A stretch of 39,639 bases of DNA, taken from positions 1-39,639 of the forward strand of contig NZ_BLTG01000028.1 of NCBI RefSeq assembly GCF_017312405.1, in the 5' to 3' direction. The notes under the pieces are model-generated. The model saw only the letters and a list, made by a program, of their open reading frames with translations. It was not told where the DNA came from and ran no database searches. The DNA is from Mycobacterium sp. PO1 (lineage in GTDB: Bacteria; Actinomycetota; Actinomycetes; Mycobacteriales; Mycobacteriaceae). Shown here piece by piece: positions 18,585 to 27,153 of this stretch (position 1 is the stretch's first letter; each line of letters starts with the position of its first letter). A program made the position numbers and the translations under genes.

Positions 18585-18601
18585 CGGCTCCGTGAGAGCC
18601 G
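18585..18601 (-). terminator. weak hairpin after the HTH gene
   Basis: CGGCTC (18585-18590) and GAGCCG (18596-18601) form a perfect 6-bp stem with a 5-nt loop, about 35 nt downstream of the HTH gene stop. No T-tract follows, so it would at most be a Rho-assisted or attenuating hairpin. Confidence 0.3.
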
Positions 18602-18635
18602 ACCGGCAGACGGCGGATCCAGGCGTGAGCGGTGT

Positions 18636-18896
18636 TCAGCCGGCGTCGAAGTACGAGCTCTCCAACATGTCGTGGACGGCCTTGGCGTGCACCCGGAACG
18701 AGCGACCGACCCGGACCGCAGGCAACTCGCCGTTGTGCACCAGGCGGTACACCGTCATCTTGCTGACGCGCATCAAGCTCGCCACCTCGGCGACGGTCAG
18801 AAACTGAGCGCGGGGCTGTCCGTCGGACTGGCCGGCGTCGCGCGCCGCCTTCCCGCCGGTCGAGTCCCGGCCCGATGGCCCGTTCATAGACGTCAT
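18636..18896 (-). CDS. excisionase-like (MerR-type) HTH DNA-binding protein (Rv0500A-like)
   Basis: An 86-residue protein from ATG 18896 (MTSMNGPSGRDSTGG). A disordered N-terminus is followed by a compact winged helix: LTVAEVASLMRVSKMTVYRL, then VHNGELPAVRVGRSFRV and VHDMLESSYFDAG. This is the helix_turn_helix_17 / excisionase-type domain and corresponds to Rv0500A. It is not phage-borne here, since the setting is a stable chromosomal row between proC and bS22. An AT-richer promoter-like sequence (TATTCT, minus strand, 18973-18978) lies about 75 nt upstream. Targets are unknown. Confidence 0.88.
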   Translation of the reverse strand: MTSMNGPSGRDSTGGKAARDAGQSDGQPRAQFLTVAEVASLMRVSKMTVYRLVHNGELPAVRVGRSFRVHAKAVHDMLESSYFDAG

Positions 18897-18972
18897 CGCA
18901 ACCCAATCCATCAGGCACGGGCAGTTCCAGCAGCTTCCCCACTGCTGGCACCGACCCGTGCTTACCACTGGG

Positions 18973-18978
18973 AGAATA
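18973..18978 (-). promoter_or_regulatory. -10 candidate (TATTCT) for the HTH gene
   Basis: TATTCT on the minus strand matches TANNNT and sits in the 139-bp gap between proC and the HTH gene. A -35 element is not obvious. Confidence 0.35.
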
Positions 18979-19035
18979 GCGTGGCAGGTGGGGTTACTGC
19001 GACGGGTGTGGGCTAATCAGTCCGAAATTCATGAA

Positions 19036-19920
19036 CTACTCGGATGTAATTCCGAGCTGCTCAGAGCGCGTTTTCGCGGCCTCGACAGCGCTGGCAACCG
19101 CCGAGCGCAAACCGCCGCGCTCCAGTTCCCGCAGCCCAGCGGCGGTAGTGCCGCCCGGTGAGGTAACAGTAGCGCGCAGCTGCGCCGCAGAGGTGTCAAT
19201 CATCGAGCCCATCTGTGCGCTGCCGTTGGACTCGGTCCGGTCCAGTTGCTCGAGCAGCATCGCCGCCGAACCGGCCATGGTCTGCGTCACCAGGTCGGTG
19301 GCCACCGATCGCGGCAGCCCAGCGGCCACAGCGGCGTCGACGAGCGCCTCGACCATCAAGAAGAAGTACGCCGGCCCGGAGCCGGAGACCGCGGTCACCG
19401 CGTCCAGCTGGGACTCGTCGACGGTCAGCACGCCGCCGACGGCGTCGAACAGTGCGGAGACCTCCTTGAGGTGCTCGGCGGTGGCGAACCGGCCGGGCGC
19501 CAGCGCACTGACCGCACCGCCGACCAGCATCGGCGCGTTGGGCATCACCCGCACCACCGGCGCCCCGGCGGGCAGCTTGTTCTCGTAGAACGCGGTCGTC
19601 ACCCCCGCAGCGACCGACACGAAGACCTGCTCGGCCGAATCGGACTCGGCTTGCGCCGCGGTGTCGGCGATGTCGCCTATCAGGTTCTGCACATCGGCGG
19701 GCTTGACGGCGACGACGACGTACGTCGCGGTGTCCACCGCGTCGCGGACCGACGTCACCCGCACCGAGTACTTGTCGGCCAGGTACTGCGCCCGCGTGGA
19801 GTTCTTCTCGGCGACCACCAGGTCCTTGACCTGCCGGCCGGCCCGCAGGAGCCCCGCCAACAGCGCCTCCCCGATGCTGCCGCCGCCGATGATCGCGATT
19901 CTGGCCATGCCGCACAGCAT
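19036..19920 (-). CDS. proC: pyrroline-5-carboxylate reductase
   Basis: A 294-residue NAD(P)H-dependent enzyme catalysing the last step of proline synthesis (P5C to proline). The N-terminal Rossmann motif is IAIIGGGSIGEALLAGLL. The conserved core continues with VVAVKPADVQNLI, VVRVMPNAPMLVG, and the C-terminal signature LDAVTAVSGSGPAYFFLMVEAL plus TMAGSAAMLL and VTSPGGTTAAGLREL. ATG 19920 (MLCGMARIAI) was chosen because GAGG lies about 11 nt upstream; ATG 19908 is an internal alternative. It is downstream of the thioesterase gene by 13 bp. Confidence 0.96.
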   Translation of the reverse strand: MLCGMARIAIIGGGSIGEALLAGLLRAGRQVKDLVVAEKNSTRAQYLADKYSVRVTSVRDAVDTATYVVVAVKPADVQNLIGDIADTAAQAESDSAEQVFVSVAAGVTTAFYENKLPAGAPVVRVMPNAPMLVGGAVSALAPGRFATAEHLKEVSALFDAVGGVLTVDESQLDAVTAVSGSGPAYFFLMVEALVDAAVAAGLPRSVATDLVTQTMAGSAAMLLEQLDRTESNGSAQMGSMIDTSAAQLRATVTSPGGTTAAGLRELERGGLRSAVASAVEAAKTRSEQLGITSE

Positions 19921-19933
19921 CGCACGCGCGACC

Positions 19934-20758
19934 TCAGCTCTGCGCGGCCGGCACCAGCGCGAGTTGGCGGGTCTGGACGATGATGCGGCCCTCGCAGTCG
20001 ACGACGATGTGGTCCTCGTCGAACCAGTCCTGACCGATCTGGGTGGTGGTACACAGCACCCGCAGCCACCCGTCGGCCGGCGTCGCCCGCAGATACGCGG
20101 TCAGCTGCACCGTCGGCGCCCAGCCGAACCGGTTCACCCCGAACGTCACCGGCGCCGAGACGTCACCGCACAGCAGTGCGAACAACACGTCCGGGGCGGT
20201 GCCTTTCGGCTTCACCCAGTATTCGATGAGGGGTGGACCTCCGTCGGAGCGCCTCTCGAACGTCGTCAACGACGGTCGGATGTCACAGCCGTGGGCCAGG
20301 TGCACGATGTCGGCCATCCGGTGACCCGGACCGATCGGCTCCAGGCCCGGCGGCGGCTCCGGGGTCATCAACGGCACCACGGGGTTGTCCGACAGTAGCG
20401 GCGGCACATGGTGCTCGGGCACCCCCATGGTGATCGCCGCACGGACGGCGGTGCGGCCGTCCTGCGTCAGCTCGACGTCGATCAACCCGATCCGGCGGCC
20501 ACGCTTGCGCACCGTGGTGGTGACCCGCATCTCTCCCGGGTCGGGCGCCCACAGGAAGTTGCCGGACACCGCGATCGGTTCGACTCCGTCGGCCTGACCG
20601 CCGTATTCGGTGCGCGCGGCGTTGGCACACAGCGCCAGCATCGCCCCGCCGTGCACCTTCGGCCCGATCGTCCAGTGCTCGTTGAGCACCCCGTCATAGG
20701 CGCCGTCACCCGCCGAAGTCAGCGCCATGGCATCGGTGAACAGGGTCGAGCTCGTCAA
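19934..20758 (-). CDS. thioesterase-family (double hot-dog) protein
   Basis: A 274-residue protein with two hot-dog repeats. The first includes WTIGPKVHGGAMLALCANAA and NFLWAPDPGEMRVTTTVRKR; the second includes VTFGVNRFGWAPTVQLTAYL and RATPADGWLRVLC. This is the acyl-CoA thioesterase II / TesB-like architecture, and the gene corresponds to Rv0499. Substrate unknown; acyl-CoA hydrolysis is the family expectation. The start is TTG 20758 (TSSTLFTDAM); ATG 20728 is an alternative. It is 16 bp downstream of the isomerase-like gene, in a leftward row ending with proC. Confidence 0.85.
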   Translation of the reverse strand: MTSSTLFTDAMALTSAGDGAYDGVLNEHWTIGPKVHGGAMLALCANAARTEYGGQADGVEPIAVSGNFLWAPDPGEMRVTTTVRKRGRRIGLIDVELTQDGRTAVRAAITMGVPEHHVPPLLSDNPVVPLMTPEPPPGLEPIGPGHRMADIVHLAHGCDIRPSLTTFERRSDGGPPLIEYWVKPKGTAPDVLFALLCGDVSAPVTFGVNRFGWAPTVQLTAYLRATPADGWLRVLCTTTQIGQDWFDEDHIVVDCEGRIIVQTRQLALVPAAQS

Positions 20759-20774
20759 TGTGCCGTCCTCGGTG

Positions 20775-21620
20775 TCAGCGCAGCAGATGCGCGCGGGCGA
20801 ACTGCAGCGACTCGATGAGCAGGGATTCGCGTTCGGCCGCGGTGCGCGCGCCCGACGTCGTCACCTCGAGGATGACATGGCCCGCGAAATCGCCCGCGGC
20901 CAGCATCTCGCACACCTCGACCGTCGGTTGGGTACCGCGCCCGGGTACCAGGTGCTCGTCGGTCGACGCCCCGCTGCCGTCACACAGATGCAGGTGCACC
21001 AGCCCCTCGCCCATCCGGGCGGCCATGTCCAGCGCGTCGGTGCCGGCCGTCGCGGTGTGCGACAGGTCCAGCGTGTAGTGCGCGTGGCCGCCGTCGAGCG
21101 GGTCGTAGGACGGCGCGAACGCCGAGATGCCGGGGCCCGGCAGGCCACCGCGCTTGCGCATCCGCTCGATCGAGGTCTGGCCGGAGCCGAAGAAGCGGTC
21201 CGCCCGGAACGGGAACATGTTCTCCACCGCGACCATCACGTCGCTGCCGTCCTCGAGCTCGGCGACCTGGTCGGCGAATCCCTCGGCGTAGCGGCGCTGC
21301 CAGCGGAACGGAGGATGCACCACCACGGTCTGGGCGCCGAGCTGCTCAGCGGCACGCACGCTGCGTTCCAGCTTCGTGATCGGGTTGGCGCCCCACACCC
21401 GCTGGGAGATCAGCAGGCAGGGCGCATGCACGGACAGCACCGGCACCTGGTAGCGCTCCGACATCGCCGCCACCGCGTCGATGTCCTGACTGACCGATTC
21501 GGCCCACACCATCAGCTCGACCCCGTCGTAGCCCAGTTTGGCCGCGTACTCGAAGGCGGCCTCGGTCTTCAATGGATAGACCGAGGCCGTCGACAGACCG
21601 ACCTTGATGGCAGGGCGCAC
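20775..21620 (-). CDS. sugar phosphate isomerase/epimerase family TIM-barrel protein
   Basis: A 281-residue xylose-isomerase-like (AP_endonuc_2) TIM barrel. Divalent-metal ligands are suggested by VELMVWAE, VVVHPPFRW, VAVENMFPF, TLDLSHTAT, LVHLHLCDG and the terminal VILEVTTSG. It corresponds to Rv0498. The reaction is unknown, but the family isomerises or epimerises sugars, or cleaves inositol derivatives. GTG 21620 (RPAIKVGLSTASVYPLKT) was selected because upstream sequence is a shadow of the preceding gene, whose stop is 14 bp away. No strong ribosome-binding site is visible, consistent with coupling to that gene. Confidence 0.85.
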   Translation of the reverse strand: MRPAIKVGLSTASVYPLKTEAAFEYAAKLGYDGVELMVWAESVSQDIDAVAAMSERYQVPVLSVHAPCLLISQRVWGANPITKLERSVRAAEQLGAQTVVVHPPFRWQRRYAEGFADQVAELEDGSDVMVAVENMFPFRADRFFGSGQTSIERMRKRGGLPGPGISAFAPSYDPLDGGHAHYTLDLSHTATAGTDALDMAARMGEGLVHLHLCDGSGASTDEHLVPGRGTQPTVEVCEMLAAGDFAGHVILEVTTSGARTAAERESLLIESLQFARAHLLR

Positions 21621-21634
21621 GATGTGGCGGGCCG

Positions 21635-22918
21635 TCAGCCCGATTGCAGCAGCGCGAGCGGGCCGAGGGTCACCAGCGCCCCCACCGCTACCGCGATCAG
21701 CGTGCTGCCGATGTCCTCGGTCTTGCGCACCACCCGCACGCCGACCACCAATCCCAGGATCACGAGCACCGACAGCACCAGTGCGACGATGTTGTTCCAC
21801 TTCCACAGCTGGTCGAACGCGACGAACAGGCCCGCGCCGAAGACCACCGCGAGCACACTCTGCCCGACGATCCAGGCCCCGTGGGCGACCGAGGACATCG
21901 GCCGGGCCCGGGTCGGGTCCTCCTCGAGCATGTCCACACCGTCCCCGTCCACGTCGTCGTCGCGGGACGAGCCGGCACGTCGGGCCAGGTCGTCGGCGAC
22001 GGTCTGGCCGCCGAACAACGGCTCGGACGAGGAGCGCAGGTACGACGGCAGCCCCGAATCGTCGGCGTCGGCCGTGTCGTCGCGCACGGCACTGTCGGCC
22101 TCGCGGTCGGCGTCGACGTCGGCTTCGGCGGCCGCGCTGTCCAGGTCGTCGACCTCGGCGGTTTCGGCTTCGTCGGCGCCCTCGAGCAGCGTGTCGGCGT
22201 CCACCTCGCCTGCGGTGTCGTCGAGCGGGTCCGGACTCATCTGCTCGGCATCGACGTCGGGCGCCGGGGACCGCTTGAGCCGCCCGAAGCCGAATCGGCG
22301 CGGCGCGGGCGTCTCGGCGGGCTCGTCGTCGCGGTGCTCGAGGCGGGCGCTGTACTCGGCGACCGCATCGGCGTAGTCGTCCTCGGAGTCGTCCTCGGAG
22401 TCGTCTTCGAGGTCGACTTCGGAATCGTCCTCGAGATCGACATCCACGACGTCTTCACCGGTGGACGGTTCGACGTCCGAGTCGGGGACGGCCTCGGGTT
22501 CCTCCTCGACGACCGATTCCGCTTCGGCCTCGGGTTCCGGCTCGGCCTCGGGTTCCGGTTCGGCCTCGGGTTCCGGTTCGGCCTCGACCTGGGCTTGCGG
22601 CTCGGCGTCGGGGGCGGCCTCGACCTCGGTGTCGGCCGCGCCGACCTCGCCGTTGGACGCCGGCGCGGTCTCGGAGTCCGCAACGGTGTCGGTCGCGGCG
22701 ACAGACGACTCGTCGACCGCCGTCGCGGCCGGTTCCGGCTCGTCGGGCCGGATGATCGGGATCTCGCCGGTCAGTTCGGCGACGGTGACGGCATCGGCGT
22801 TACCCCGTCGACGGCGGCGCCTGCCGCCGACCGGCGGAGCGCCGATCGTGCCGTTCTTGGCCAGCAGCTCGGCCACCGAGATCGGCCGGGTACTGCTGTG
22901 GTCATCTGATCCAGTCAT
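21635..22918 (-). CDS. acidic-repeat membrane protein (Rv0497-like)
   Basis: A 427-residue protein. The N-terminus has a conserved cytoplasmic segment (RPISVAELLAKNGTIGAPP, then GGRRRRRRG). A highly acidic, low-complexity middle (about 65-330) follows, with tandem Pro-Glu-Ala repeats (EPEPEAEPEPEAEPEPEAE type, about 115-138) and Asp/Glu/Ser repeats (EDDSE, about 168-184). Three hydrophobic helices lie at the C-terminus (about 348-368, 374-394 and 405-425). It corresponds to Rv0497, which is shorter as I remember it, so the disordered middle is expanded here. Function unknown. It is transcribed toward the isomerase-like gene and follows the Ppx gene by 27 bp. Confidence 0.82.
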   Translation of the reverse strand: MTGSDDHSSTRPISVAELLAKNGTIGAPPVGGRRRRRRGNADAVTVAELTGEIPIIRPDEPEPAATAVDESSVAATDTVADSETAPASNGEVGAADTEVEAAPDAEPQAQVEAEPEPEAEPEPEAEPEPEAEAESVVEEEPEAVPDSDVEPSTGEDVVDVDLEDDSEVDLEDDSEDDSEDDYADAVAEYSARLEHRDDEPAETPAPRRFGFGRLKRSPAPDVDAEQMSPDPLDDTAGEVDADTLLEGADEAETAEVDDLDSAAAEADVDADREADSAVRDDTADADDSGLPSYLRSSSEPLFGGQTVADDLARRAGSSRDDDVDGDGVDMLEEDPTRARPMSSVAHGAWIVGQSVLAVVFGAGLFVAFDQLWKWNNIVALVLSVLVILGLVVGVRVVRKTEDIGSTLIAVAVGALVTLGPLALLQSG

Positions 22919-22945
22919 CGCCTGTTTGCCTTTGAGCCTCGCTGC

Positions 22946-23971
22946 TTACCGTCCAGCATTGCGTACCGACATCTGCCGTGAGGTGGATTTACCTGCACCA
23001 CCATTACCGCGAGCTGGGTCGGCTCCACCGACGAGTGCAGTGCCGTCGGCTTCGCTGTCGAGTTTCCGCAGAATCAGACCCTCCCGCAACGCCCATGGAC
23101 AGATGTCAACACTTTCGATACCTAGCGCCTTCATCGACGCTTCGGCCACCAGCGCCCCGGCGACGATCTGCGGCGCCCGGTCGGCGCTCACTCCCTCCAG
23201 CTCGGCACGGTCGGACGCGGTCATCCTAGAGATGAATGCGATCAGCTGCCGCAACCCCGCCGCGGTCAGTGTCCGCTTCACCCGCGGCCCAGCCCCCGAC
23301 GGTGCCGCCCCGGTGAGCCGGGCCAGCGAGCGGAACGTTTTCGAGGTGGCCACCGCCAGATCGGGCCCACCGGCCTCGGCGATCTCGGCGGCGGGCTCGG
23401 ACAGCTCCTTGGCCAACCAGTCGCGCAGCATGTTGACCCGCCGGCGGCCCGGCGGATCGTCAGGCAGCCACTCCCGGGTCAGCCGCCCCGCACCCAAGGG
23501 CAGCGACAGCGCTACGTCGGGCTCCTCGTCGACACCGCTGGACAGTTCCAGCGATCCGCCGCCGATGTCGATGTTGATGATGCGCCCGGCGCTCCAGCCG
23601 TACCAGCGGCGCACCGCCAGGAACGTCAGCCGCGATTCGTCGACGCCGCTGAGGACCTGCAGCGTCACCCCGGTTTCGCCTTTGACCCGGGCGAGCACGT
23701 CTTCGGAATTCTTCGCGTCGCGCACCGCCGAGGTCGCGAATGCCATCAGCTCGGCGCACCCCGAACTGGTTGCGATCTTGGCGAATTCGTCGATCGTGCC
23801 GATCAGCCTGTCGGCGCCGCGACGGGTGAGTCTGCCGGACTGGTCGATCGCCTCGGCGAGCCGCAGCGAGGCCTTGGTGGAGCTCATCGGGGTCGGGTGC
23901 CCGCCGCGGCGGGCATCGACCACCAGCAGATGAACGGTATTGCTGCCCACGTCGAGCACGCCTAATCGCAC
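22946..23971 (-). CDS. Ppx/GppA family phosphatase
   Basis: A 341-residue sugar-kinase/Hsp70-fold hydrolase. The N-terminal phosphate-1 loop is [16 protein letters not shown] (4-19) and the phosphate-2 loop is [14 protein letters not shown] (about 138-151), with [10 protein letters not shown] between them. The family hydrolyses polyphosphate and/or pppGpp; the M. tuberculosis counterpart Rv0496 (Ppx1) acts on short-chain polyphosphate. The protein lacks the long C-terminal HD-like domain of E. coli Ppx, as is usual for the short actinobacterial type. The GTG start at 23971 lies 6 nt after a TAAGTT -10 hexamer. Polyphosphate is the phosphodonor for SenX3-RegX3 stress signalling networks, which are encoded nearby. 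Confidence 0.92.
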   Translation of the reverse strand: MRLGVLDVGSNTVHLLVVDARRGGHPTPMSSTKASLRLAEAIDQSGRLTRRGADRLIGTIDEFAKIATSSGCAELMAFATSAVRDAKNSEDVLARVKGETGVTLQVLSGVDESRLTFLAVRRWYGWSAGRIINIDIGGGSLELSSGVDEEPDVALSLPLGAGRLTREWLPDDPPGRRRVNMLRDWLAKELSEPAAEIAEAGGPDLAVATSKTFRSLARLTGAAPSGAGPRVKRTLTAAGLRQLIAFISRMTASDRAELEGVSADRAPQIVAGALVAEASMKALGIESVDICPWALREGLILRKLDSEADGTALVGGADPARGNGGAGKSTSRQMSVRNAGR

Positions 23972-23977
23972 TCGTCC

Positions 23978-23996
23978 AACTTAATGGGTCTACCGT
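23978..23996. promoter_or_regulatory. divergent leaderless promoter pair, ppx / Rv0495c-like
   Basis: Minus-strand TAAGTT (23978-23983) ends 6 nt before the ppx GTG (23971). Plus-strand TACCGT (23991-23996) ends 8 nt before the GTG at 24005. Both fit TANNNT, and the two start codons are only 34 bp apart, so both transcripts should be leaderless. Confidence 0.45.
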
Positions 23997-24004
23997 GGGA
24001 AACC

Positions 24005-24781
24005 GTGACCGGTTCACCTCCGAGAGAGGTCGAAATGGATTTCGCCCGCGAATGGGTGGAGTTCTACGACCCCGACAATCCCGAACATCTGATCGCCGCC
24101 GACATGACGTGGCTGTTGTCGCGGTGGACGTGCGTGTTCGGGACCCCGGCCTGCCAGGGCACCGTCGAAGGCCGCCCCGACGACGGCTGCTGTTCCCACG
24201 GGGCGTTTCTGTCCGACGACGACGACCGCGCCCAACTCGACGACGCGGTCAAGTTGCTCACCGACGAGGACTGGCAGTTCCGGGACAAGGGCCTGGGCAA
24301 AAAGGGCTATCTCGAGATGGACGAATACGACGACAAGCCCAACTGGCGCACCCGAAAGTACAAGGGCGCCTGCATATTCCTGAACCGTCCCGGCTGGCCG
24401 GGCGGCATCGGGTGCGCTCTGCACACCAAGGCGCTCAAGATCGGGGTGGAACCGCTGACCCTCAAGCCCGAGGTCTGCTGGCAGCTGCCGATCCGGCGCA
24501 CGCAGGAATGGGTCACCCGCCCGGACGGCTCGGAGATCCTGAAATCGACGATCACCGAGTACGACCGGCGCGGCTGGGGCGAGGGCGGACACGACCTGCA
24601 CTGGTACTGCACCGGTGACCCGGCGGCGCACGTCGGCAAGAAGCCGGTGTGGCAGTCCTACGCGCCGGAGCTGACCGAGTTGCTCGGCGAGAAGGCCTAT
24701 GCCGAGCTCGCGGCGATGTGCAAGCGGCGCAGCAGCCTCGGGCTGGTCGCCGTGCACCCCGCCACCCGGGCCGCGGAGTGA
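24005..24781 (+). CDS. conserved Cys-rich protein (Rv0495c-like)
   Basis: A 258-residue soluble protein strongly conserved in mycobacteria. It has several conserved cysteines and aromatic motifs: [69 protein letters not shown] and [13 protein letters not shown]. The cysteine pattern recalls YkgJ/DUF3109-type metal or Fe-S binding proteins, but no function is established. The start is ambiguous. GTG 24005 sits 8 nt after a TACCGT -10 (leaderless). ATG 24035 has a good AGAGAGG ribosome-binding site and would give 248 residues. ATG 23984 is unlikely. It overlaps the YciI gene by 4 nt. Confidence 0.82.
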   Translation: MTGSPPREVEMDFAREWVEFYDPDNPEHLIAADMTWLLSRWTCVFGTPACQGTVEGRPDDGCCSHGAFLSDDDDRAQLDDAVKLLTDEDWQFRDKGLGKKGYLEMDEYDDKPNWRTRKYKGACIFLNRPGWPGGIGCALHTKALKIGVEPLTLKPEVCWQLPIRRTQEWVTRPDGSEILKSTITEYDRRGWGEGGHDLHWYCTGDPAAHVGKKPVWQSYAPELTELLGEKAYAELAAMCKRRSSLGLVAVHPATRAAE

Positions 24782-25071
24782 ACCTCTTCCTCGTCCGGTT
24801 GATCCCGCCGCGGGCCGATTTCGCGCAGACCCTGACCGACGAGGAACAGCACACGATGGATCTGCACGGCACGTACTGGGAGCAGCTGCGCAACGGCGGC
24901 CATGTGGTGGTCTACGGCCCGGTGGCCGACCCGGAAGGCGTCTGGGGTCTGGGCGTGCTGCGCTGCAGCGACCGGGCCGAGGCGCTGGCCCTCGCCGAGG
25001 CCGACCCGTCGGTCGAAGCCGGCGTCAACACCGTCGAGGTGGCCGAGATCATGGGCGGCGTCACCGGCTGA
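24778..25071 (+). CDS. YciI family protein
   Basis: A 97-residue dimeric ferredoxin-like (YciI) protein starting at GTG 24778, 4 nt inside the preceding gene. It shows [13 protein letters not shown], the [20 protein letters not shown] core with the family's conserved His, and [15 protein letters not shown]. YciI proteins may bind or dehalogenate small aromatic molecules, but most have no assigned reaction. As I remember the M. tuberculosis map, Rv0492c-Rv0494 occupy this place between Rv0495c and regX3, so the context differs here. It is convergent with regX3. Confidence 0.85.
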   Translation: MNLFLVRLIPPRADFAQTLTDEEQHTMDLHGTYWEQLRNGGHVVVYGPVADPEGVWGLGVLRCSDRAEALALAEADPSVEAGVNTVEVAEIMGGVTG

Positions 25072-25075
25072 GGAC

Positions 25076-25089
25076 GCGACGAGCGTCGC
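25076..25089. terminator. bidirectional hairpin between YciI and regX3
   Basis: GCGACG (25076-25081) and CGTCGC (25084-25089) form a perfect 6-bp GC-rich stem with a 2-nt loop in the 27-bp gap between two convergent genes. It lacks a U-tract, as is common for mycobacterial terminators. Confidence 0.4.
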
Positions 25090-25098
25090 CCTCCCGGG

Positions 25099-25785
25099 TC
25101 AGCCTTCGAGTTTGTAACCCAACCCGCGCACGGTCACCAGGTGCACCGGATTGGCCGGGTCGGCCTCGATCTTGCTGCGCAGGCGCTTGACGTGGACGTC
25201 GAGGGTCTTGGTGTCCCCGACGTAGTCCGCGCCCCACACCCGGTCGATCAACTGACCGCGGGTGAGCACCCTCCCGCTGTTGCGCATCAGGTACTCCAGC
25301 AGGTCGAACTCCTTGAGCGGCAACGTGACCGGGCTGCCGTTCACGCTCACCACATGCCGTTCGACGTCCATTCGGACCGGCCCGGCCTCCAGCACACCGT
25401 CACCGATGCCGGTGTCGTCGGCGTCGGCGCCGCGCCGCAGCACCGCCCGGATGCGGGCGATCAGCTCCCGCGCGGAGTAGGGCTTGGTGACGTAGTCGTC
25501 CGCGCCGAGCTCGAGTCCGACCACCTTGTCGATCTCGCTGTCGCGGGCGGTCACCATGATCACCGGCACACTGGACCGCGACCGCAGCTGTTTGCAGACA
25601 TCGGTGCCACTCATGCCCGGCAGCATCAGGTCGAGCAGCACGATGTCGGCGCCGGTGCGGTCGAACTCGGCCAACGCGGCCGGCCCGTCGGTCACCACGG
25701 TCGCCTCGAAGCCCTCTTTGCGGAGGAGAAACGCCAGGGGATCAGCCAAGGACTCCTCGTCCTCCACGATCAGCACACTGGTCAT
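25099..25785 (-). CDS. regX3: two-component response regulator RegX3
   Basis: A 228-residue OmpR/PhoB-type regulator. The receiver domain opens TSVLIVEDEESLAD, has phospho-acceptor Asp52 in VLLDLMLPGMSG, switch Thr79 and conserved Lys101 in DDYVTKPYSAREL. The winged-helix output domain includes LPLKEFDLLEYLMRNSGRVL and TLDVHVKRLRSKIE. Phosphorylated by SenX3, RegX3 activates phosphate-scavenging genes under phosphate limitation and recognises PHO-box-like repeats. It lies only 7 nt downstream of senX3, so the two are tightly coupled. The MIRU repeats found between these genes in M. tuberculosis are absent. Confidence 0.97.
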   Translation of the reverse strand: MTSVLIVEDEESLADPLAFLLRKEGFEATVVTDGPAALAEFDRTGADIVLLDLMLPGMSGTDVCKQLRSRSSVPVIMVTARDSEIDKVVGLELGADDYVTKPYSARELIARIRAVLRRGADADDTGIGDGVLEAGPVRMDVERHVVSVNGSPVTLPLKEFDLLEYLMRNSGRVLTRGQLIDRVWGADYVGDTKTLDVHVKRLRSKIEADPANPVHLVTVRGLGYKLEG

Positions 25786-25792
25786 CGTCGTT

Positions 25793-27016
25793 CTAGTCCT
25801 CTCGTTCGTTGTCCATGTCCGGGATGTCGTGGATCTCGGCGTCGTCATCGTCAGCGGGATCTGCGTGGCGCAGATAGGCCGGGATCGACAACGTGAACGT
25901 CGACCCCGTTCCCGGCTGACTCCACAGCCGGATCGAGCCGTTGTGATTGGCGGCGACGTGCTTGACGATCGCCAGTCCCAGGCCGGTGCCGCCGGTGGCC
26001 CGGGATCGCGCCTTGTCGACGCGGAAGAACCGTTCGAACACCCGCTCCTGATCCGCGGGCGCGATGCCGATGCCGCGGTCGGTGACGGCGATCTCGATGT
26101 TGTCGCCGCGCCGACGCCGGCTGATCGACACCGACGACCCGTGCGGCGAGTACGCGATCGCGTTCGACACCAGGTTCGCGATCGCGGTCACCAGCAGTGT
26201 CTGGTCGCCCAGCACGCGGAATCCGGTCGGCGCATCGGTGGTGATCGAGATGTCGGCGTTGTCGGCGGCGACCTTGTACCGCGACAGGGCCTCGGCGACG
26301 ACGGTGTCCACGTCGACGGCCTCCATGTCGGGCAGCCGTTCGGCGCCCTGCAGGCGGGACAGTTCGATGAGTTCGCCGACCATGTTGGCCAGGCGGGTGG
26401 ACTCGGTCACCATCTTCTCGGCGAAGTGACGGACCGTGTCCTCGTCGTCGGCCGAGGACAGGATCGCCTCGGCGAGTACCCCCATCGCCCCGACCGGGGT
26501 CTTCAGCTCATGGCTGACGTTGGCGACGAAGTCCCTACGGGTCGCCTCCATCCGGGCGTGCTCGGACTGGTCGTCGACGTAGACGACGGCGAACCGCCGG
26601 TCTTCCTCGGTGAGCAGGCGGACGTGGCCGCGCACCGAGAGGCCCGCGCGGGCGTGGCGGCTGCTGCGTCGGCCCGCGGAGATCGAGAACTCGCTGTCCT
26701 CGCCGGTGGCCAGGGTGCGCTGGGCGGCCGCCCACGCGCGGTCGTGCAGCAACCGTTCGCGCACCAGACCGAGTTCGGTCGCGCGTTCGTTGGTGTAGAC
26801 GACGTCACGGTAGGTGTCGACGACCACGATCCCGACGGGGGACTGAGCCACCACGTGCACGAGCATCTGCGACACCGTGATGCCGGACTCCTCGGCGAAA
26901 CGCCTCTGCCGCTGATCGCGAAGGCGGGGTCCCACCCACGCCCCGACCGCGACACCGATCGCCAACGCGAGCAGTGCCACGATCGCTGCCAGCAGCAGCG
27001 CCGATACGACGCTCAC
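25793..27016 (-). CDS. senX3: sensor histidine kinase SenX3
   Basis: A 407-residue membrane kinase partner of RegX3. One N-terminal membrane helix (about 4-28) is followed by a PAS-like domain (about 40-150; [20 protein letters not shown]). The dimerisation H-box has the phospho-accepting His at about 169 in [16 protein letters not shown]. The HATPase domain has N ([10 protein letters not shown]), G1 ([10 protein letters not shown]) and G2 ([13 protein letters not shown]) boxes. It senses phosphate status through the Pst/PhoU system. GTG 27016 was chosen because hydrophobic sequence begins there. A TACGCT hexamer ends 6 nt upstream, and three GTTCnCC repeats lie about 95-120 nt upstream, suggesting autoregulation. 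Confidence 0.96.
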   Translation of the reverse strand: MSVVSALLLAAIVALLALAIGVAVGAWVGPRLRDQRQRRFAEESGITVSQMLVHVVAQSPVGIVVVDTYRDVVYTNERATELGLVRERLLHDRAWAAAQRTLATGEDSEFSISAGRRSSRHARAGLSVRGHVRLLTEEDRRFAVVYVDDQSEHARMEATRRDFVANVSHELKTPVGAMGVLAEAILSSADDEDTVRHFAEKMVTESTRLANMVGELIELSRLQGAERLPDMEAVDVDTVVAEALSRYKVAADNADISITTDAPTGFRVLGDQTLLVTAIANLVSNAIAYSPHGSSVSISRRRRGDNIEIAVTDRGIGIAPADQERVFERFFRVDKARSRATGGTGLGLAIVKHVAANHNGSIRLWSQPGTGSTFTLSIPAYLRHADPADDDDAEIHDIPDMDNERED

Positions 27017-27022
27017 GCGACG

Positions 27023-27028
27023 AGCGTA
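27023..27028 (-). promoter_or_regulatory. -10 element TACGCT for senX3
   Basis: Minus-strand TACGCT matches TANNNT and is separated by 6 nt from the GTG of senX3, consistent with a leaderless senX3-regX3 transcript. Confidence 0.4.
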
Positions 27029-27109
27029 CAAACTCGGTGAACGTCATCCCAGCAGCGTGCGGCCAATTCGGGACAAGTCACAGATGCAAAGACGGATGTT
27101 TCGACCGGC

Positions 27110-27137
27110 GTTCTCCAGTGTTCACCCATCGTTCGCC
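27110..27137. promoter_or_regulatory. PHO-box-like repeats upstream of senX3 (RegX3 site candidate)
   Basis: GTTCTCC (27110-27116), GTTCACC (27120-27126) and GTTCGCC (27131-27137) recur with 10- and 11-bp spacing. This resembles the GTTCACC direct repeats with 11-bp period bound by actinobacterial PhoP/RegX3-type regulators. They lie in the 137-bp gap upstream of senX3, whose own promoter is a known RegX3 target in mycobacteria. A further GGTGAAC lies at 27036-27042. Confidence 0.5.
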
Positions 27138-27153
27138 GAACGGGTGCGCGTCG

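Noticed and set aside
18636..18896. Excisionase-like HTH protein as a sign of a prophage or integrated element
   Set aside because: No integrase, attachment site or phage genes are nearby. The gene sits in a conserved chromosomal order between proC and bS22.
25786..25792. MIRU-type repeats between senX3 and regX3
   Set aside because: Looked for because they occur in M. tuberculosis, but the gap is only 7 nt and contains no repeat.
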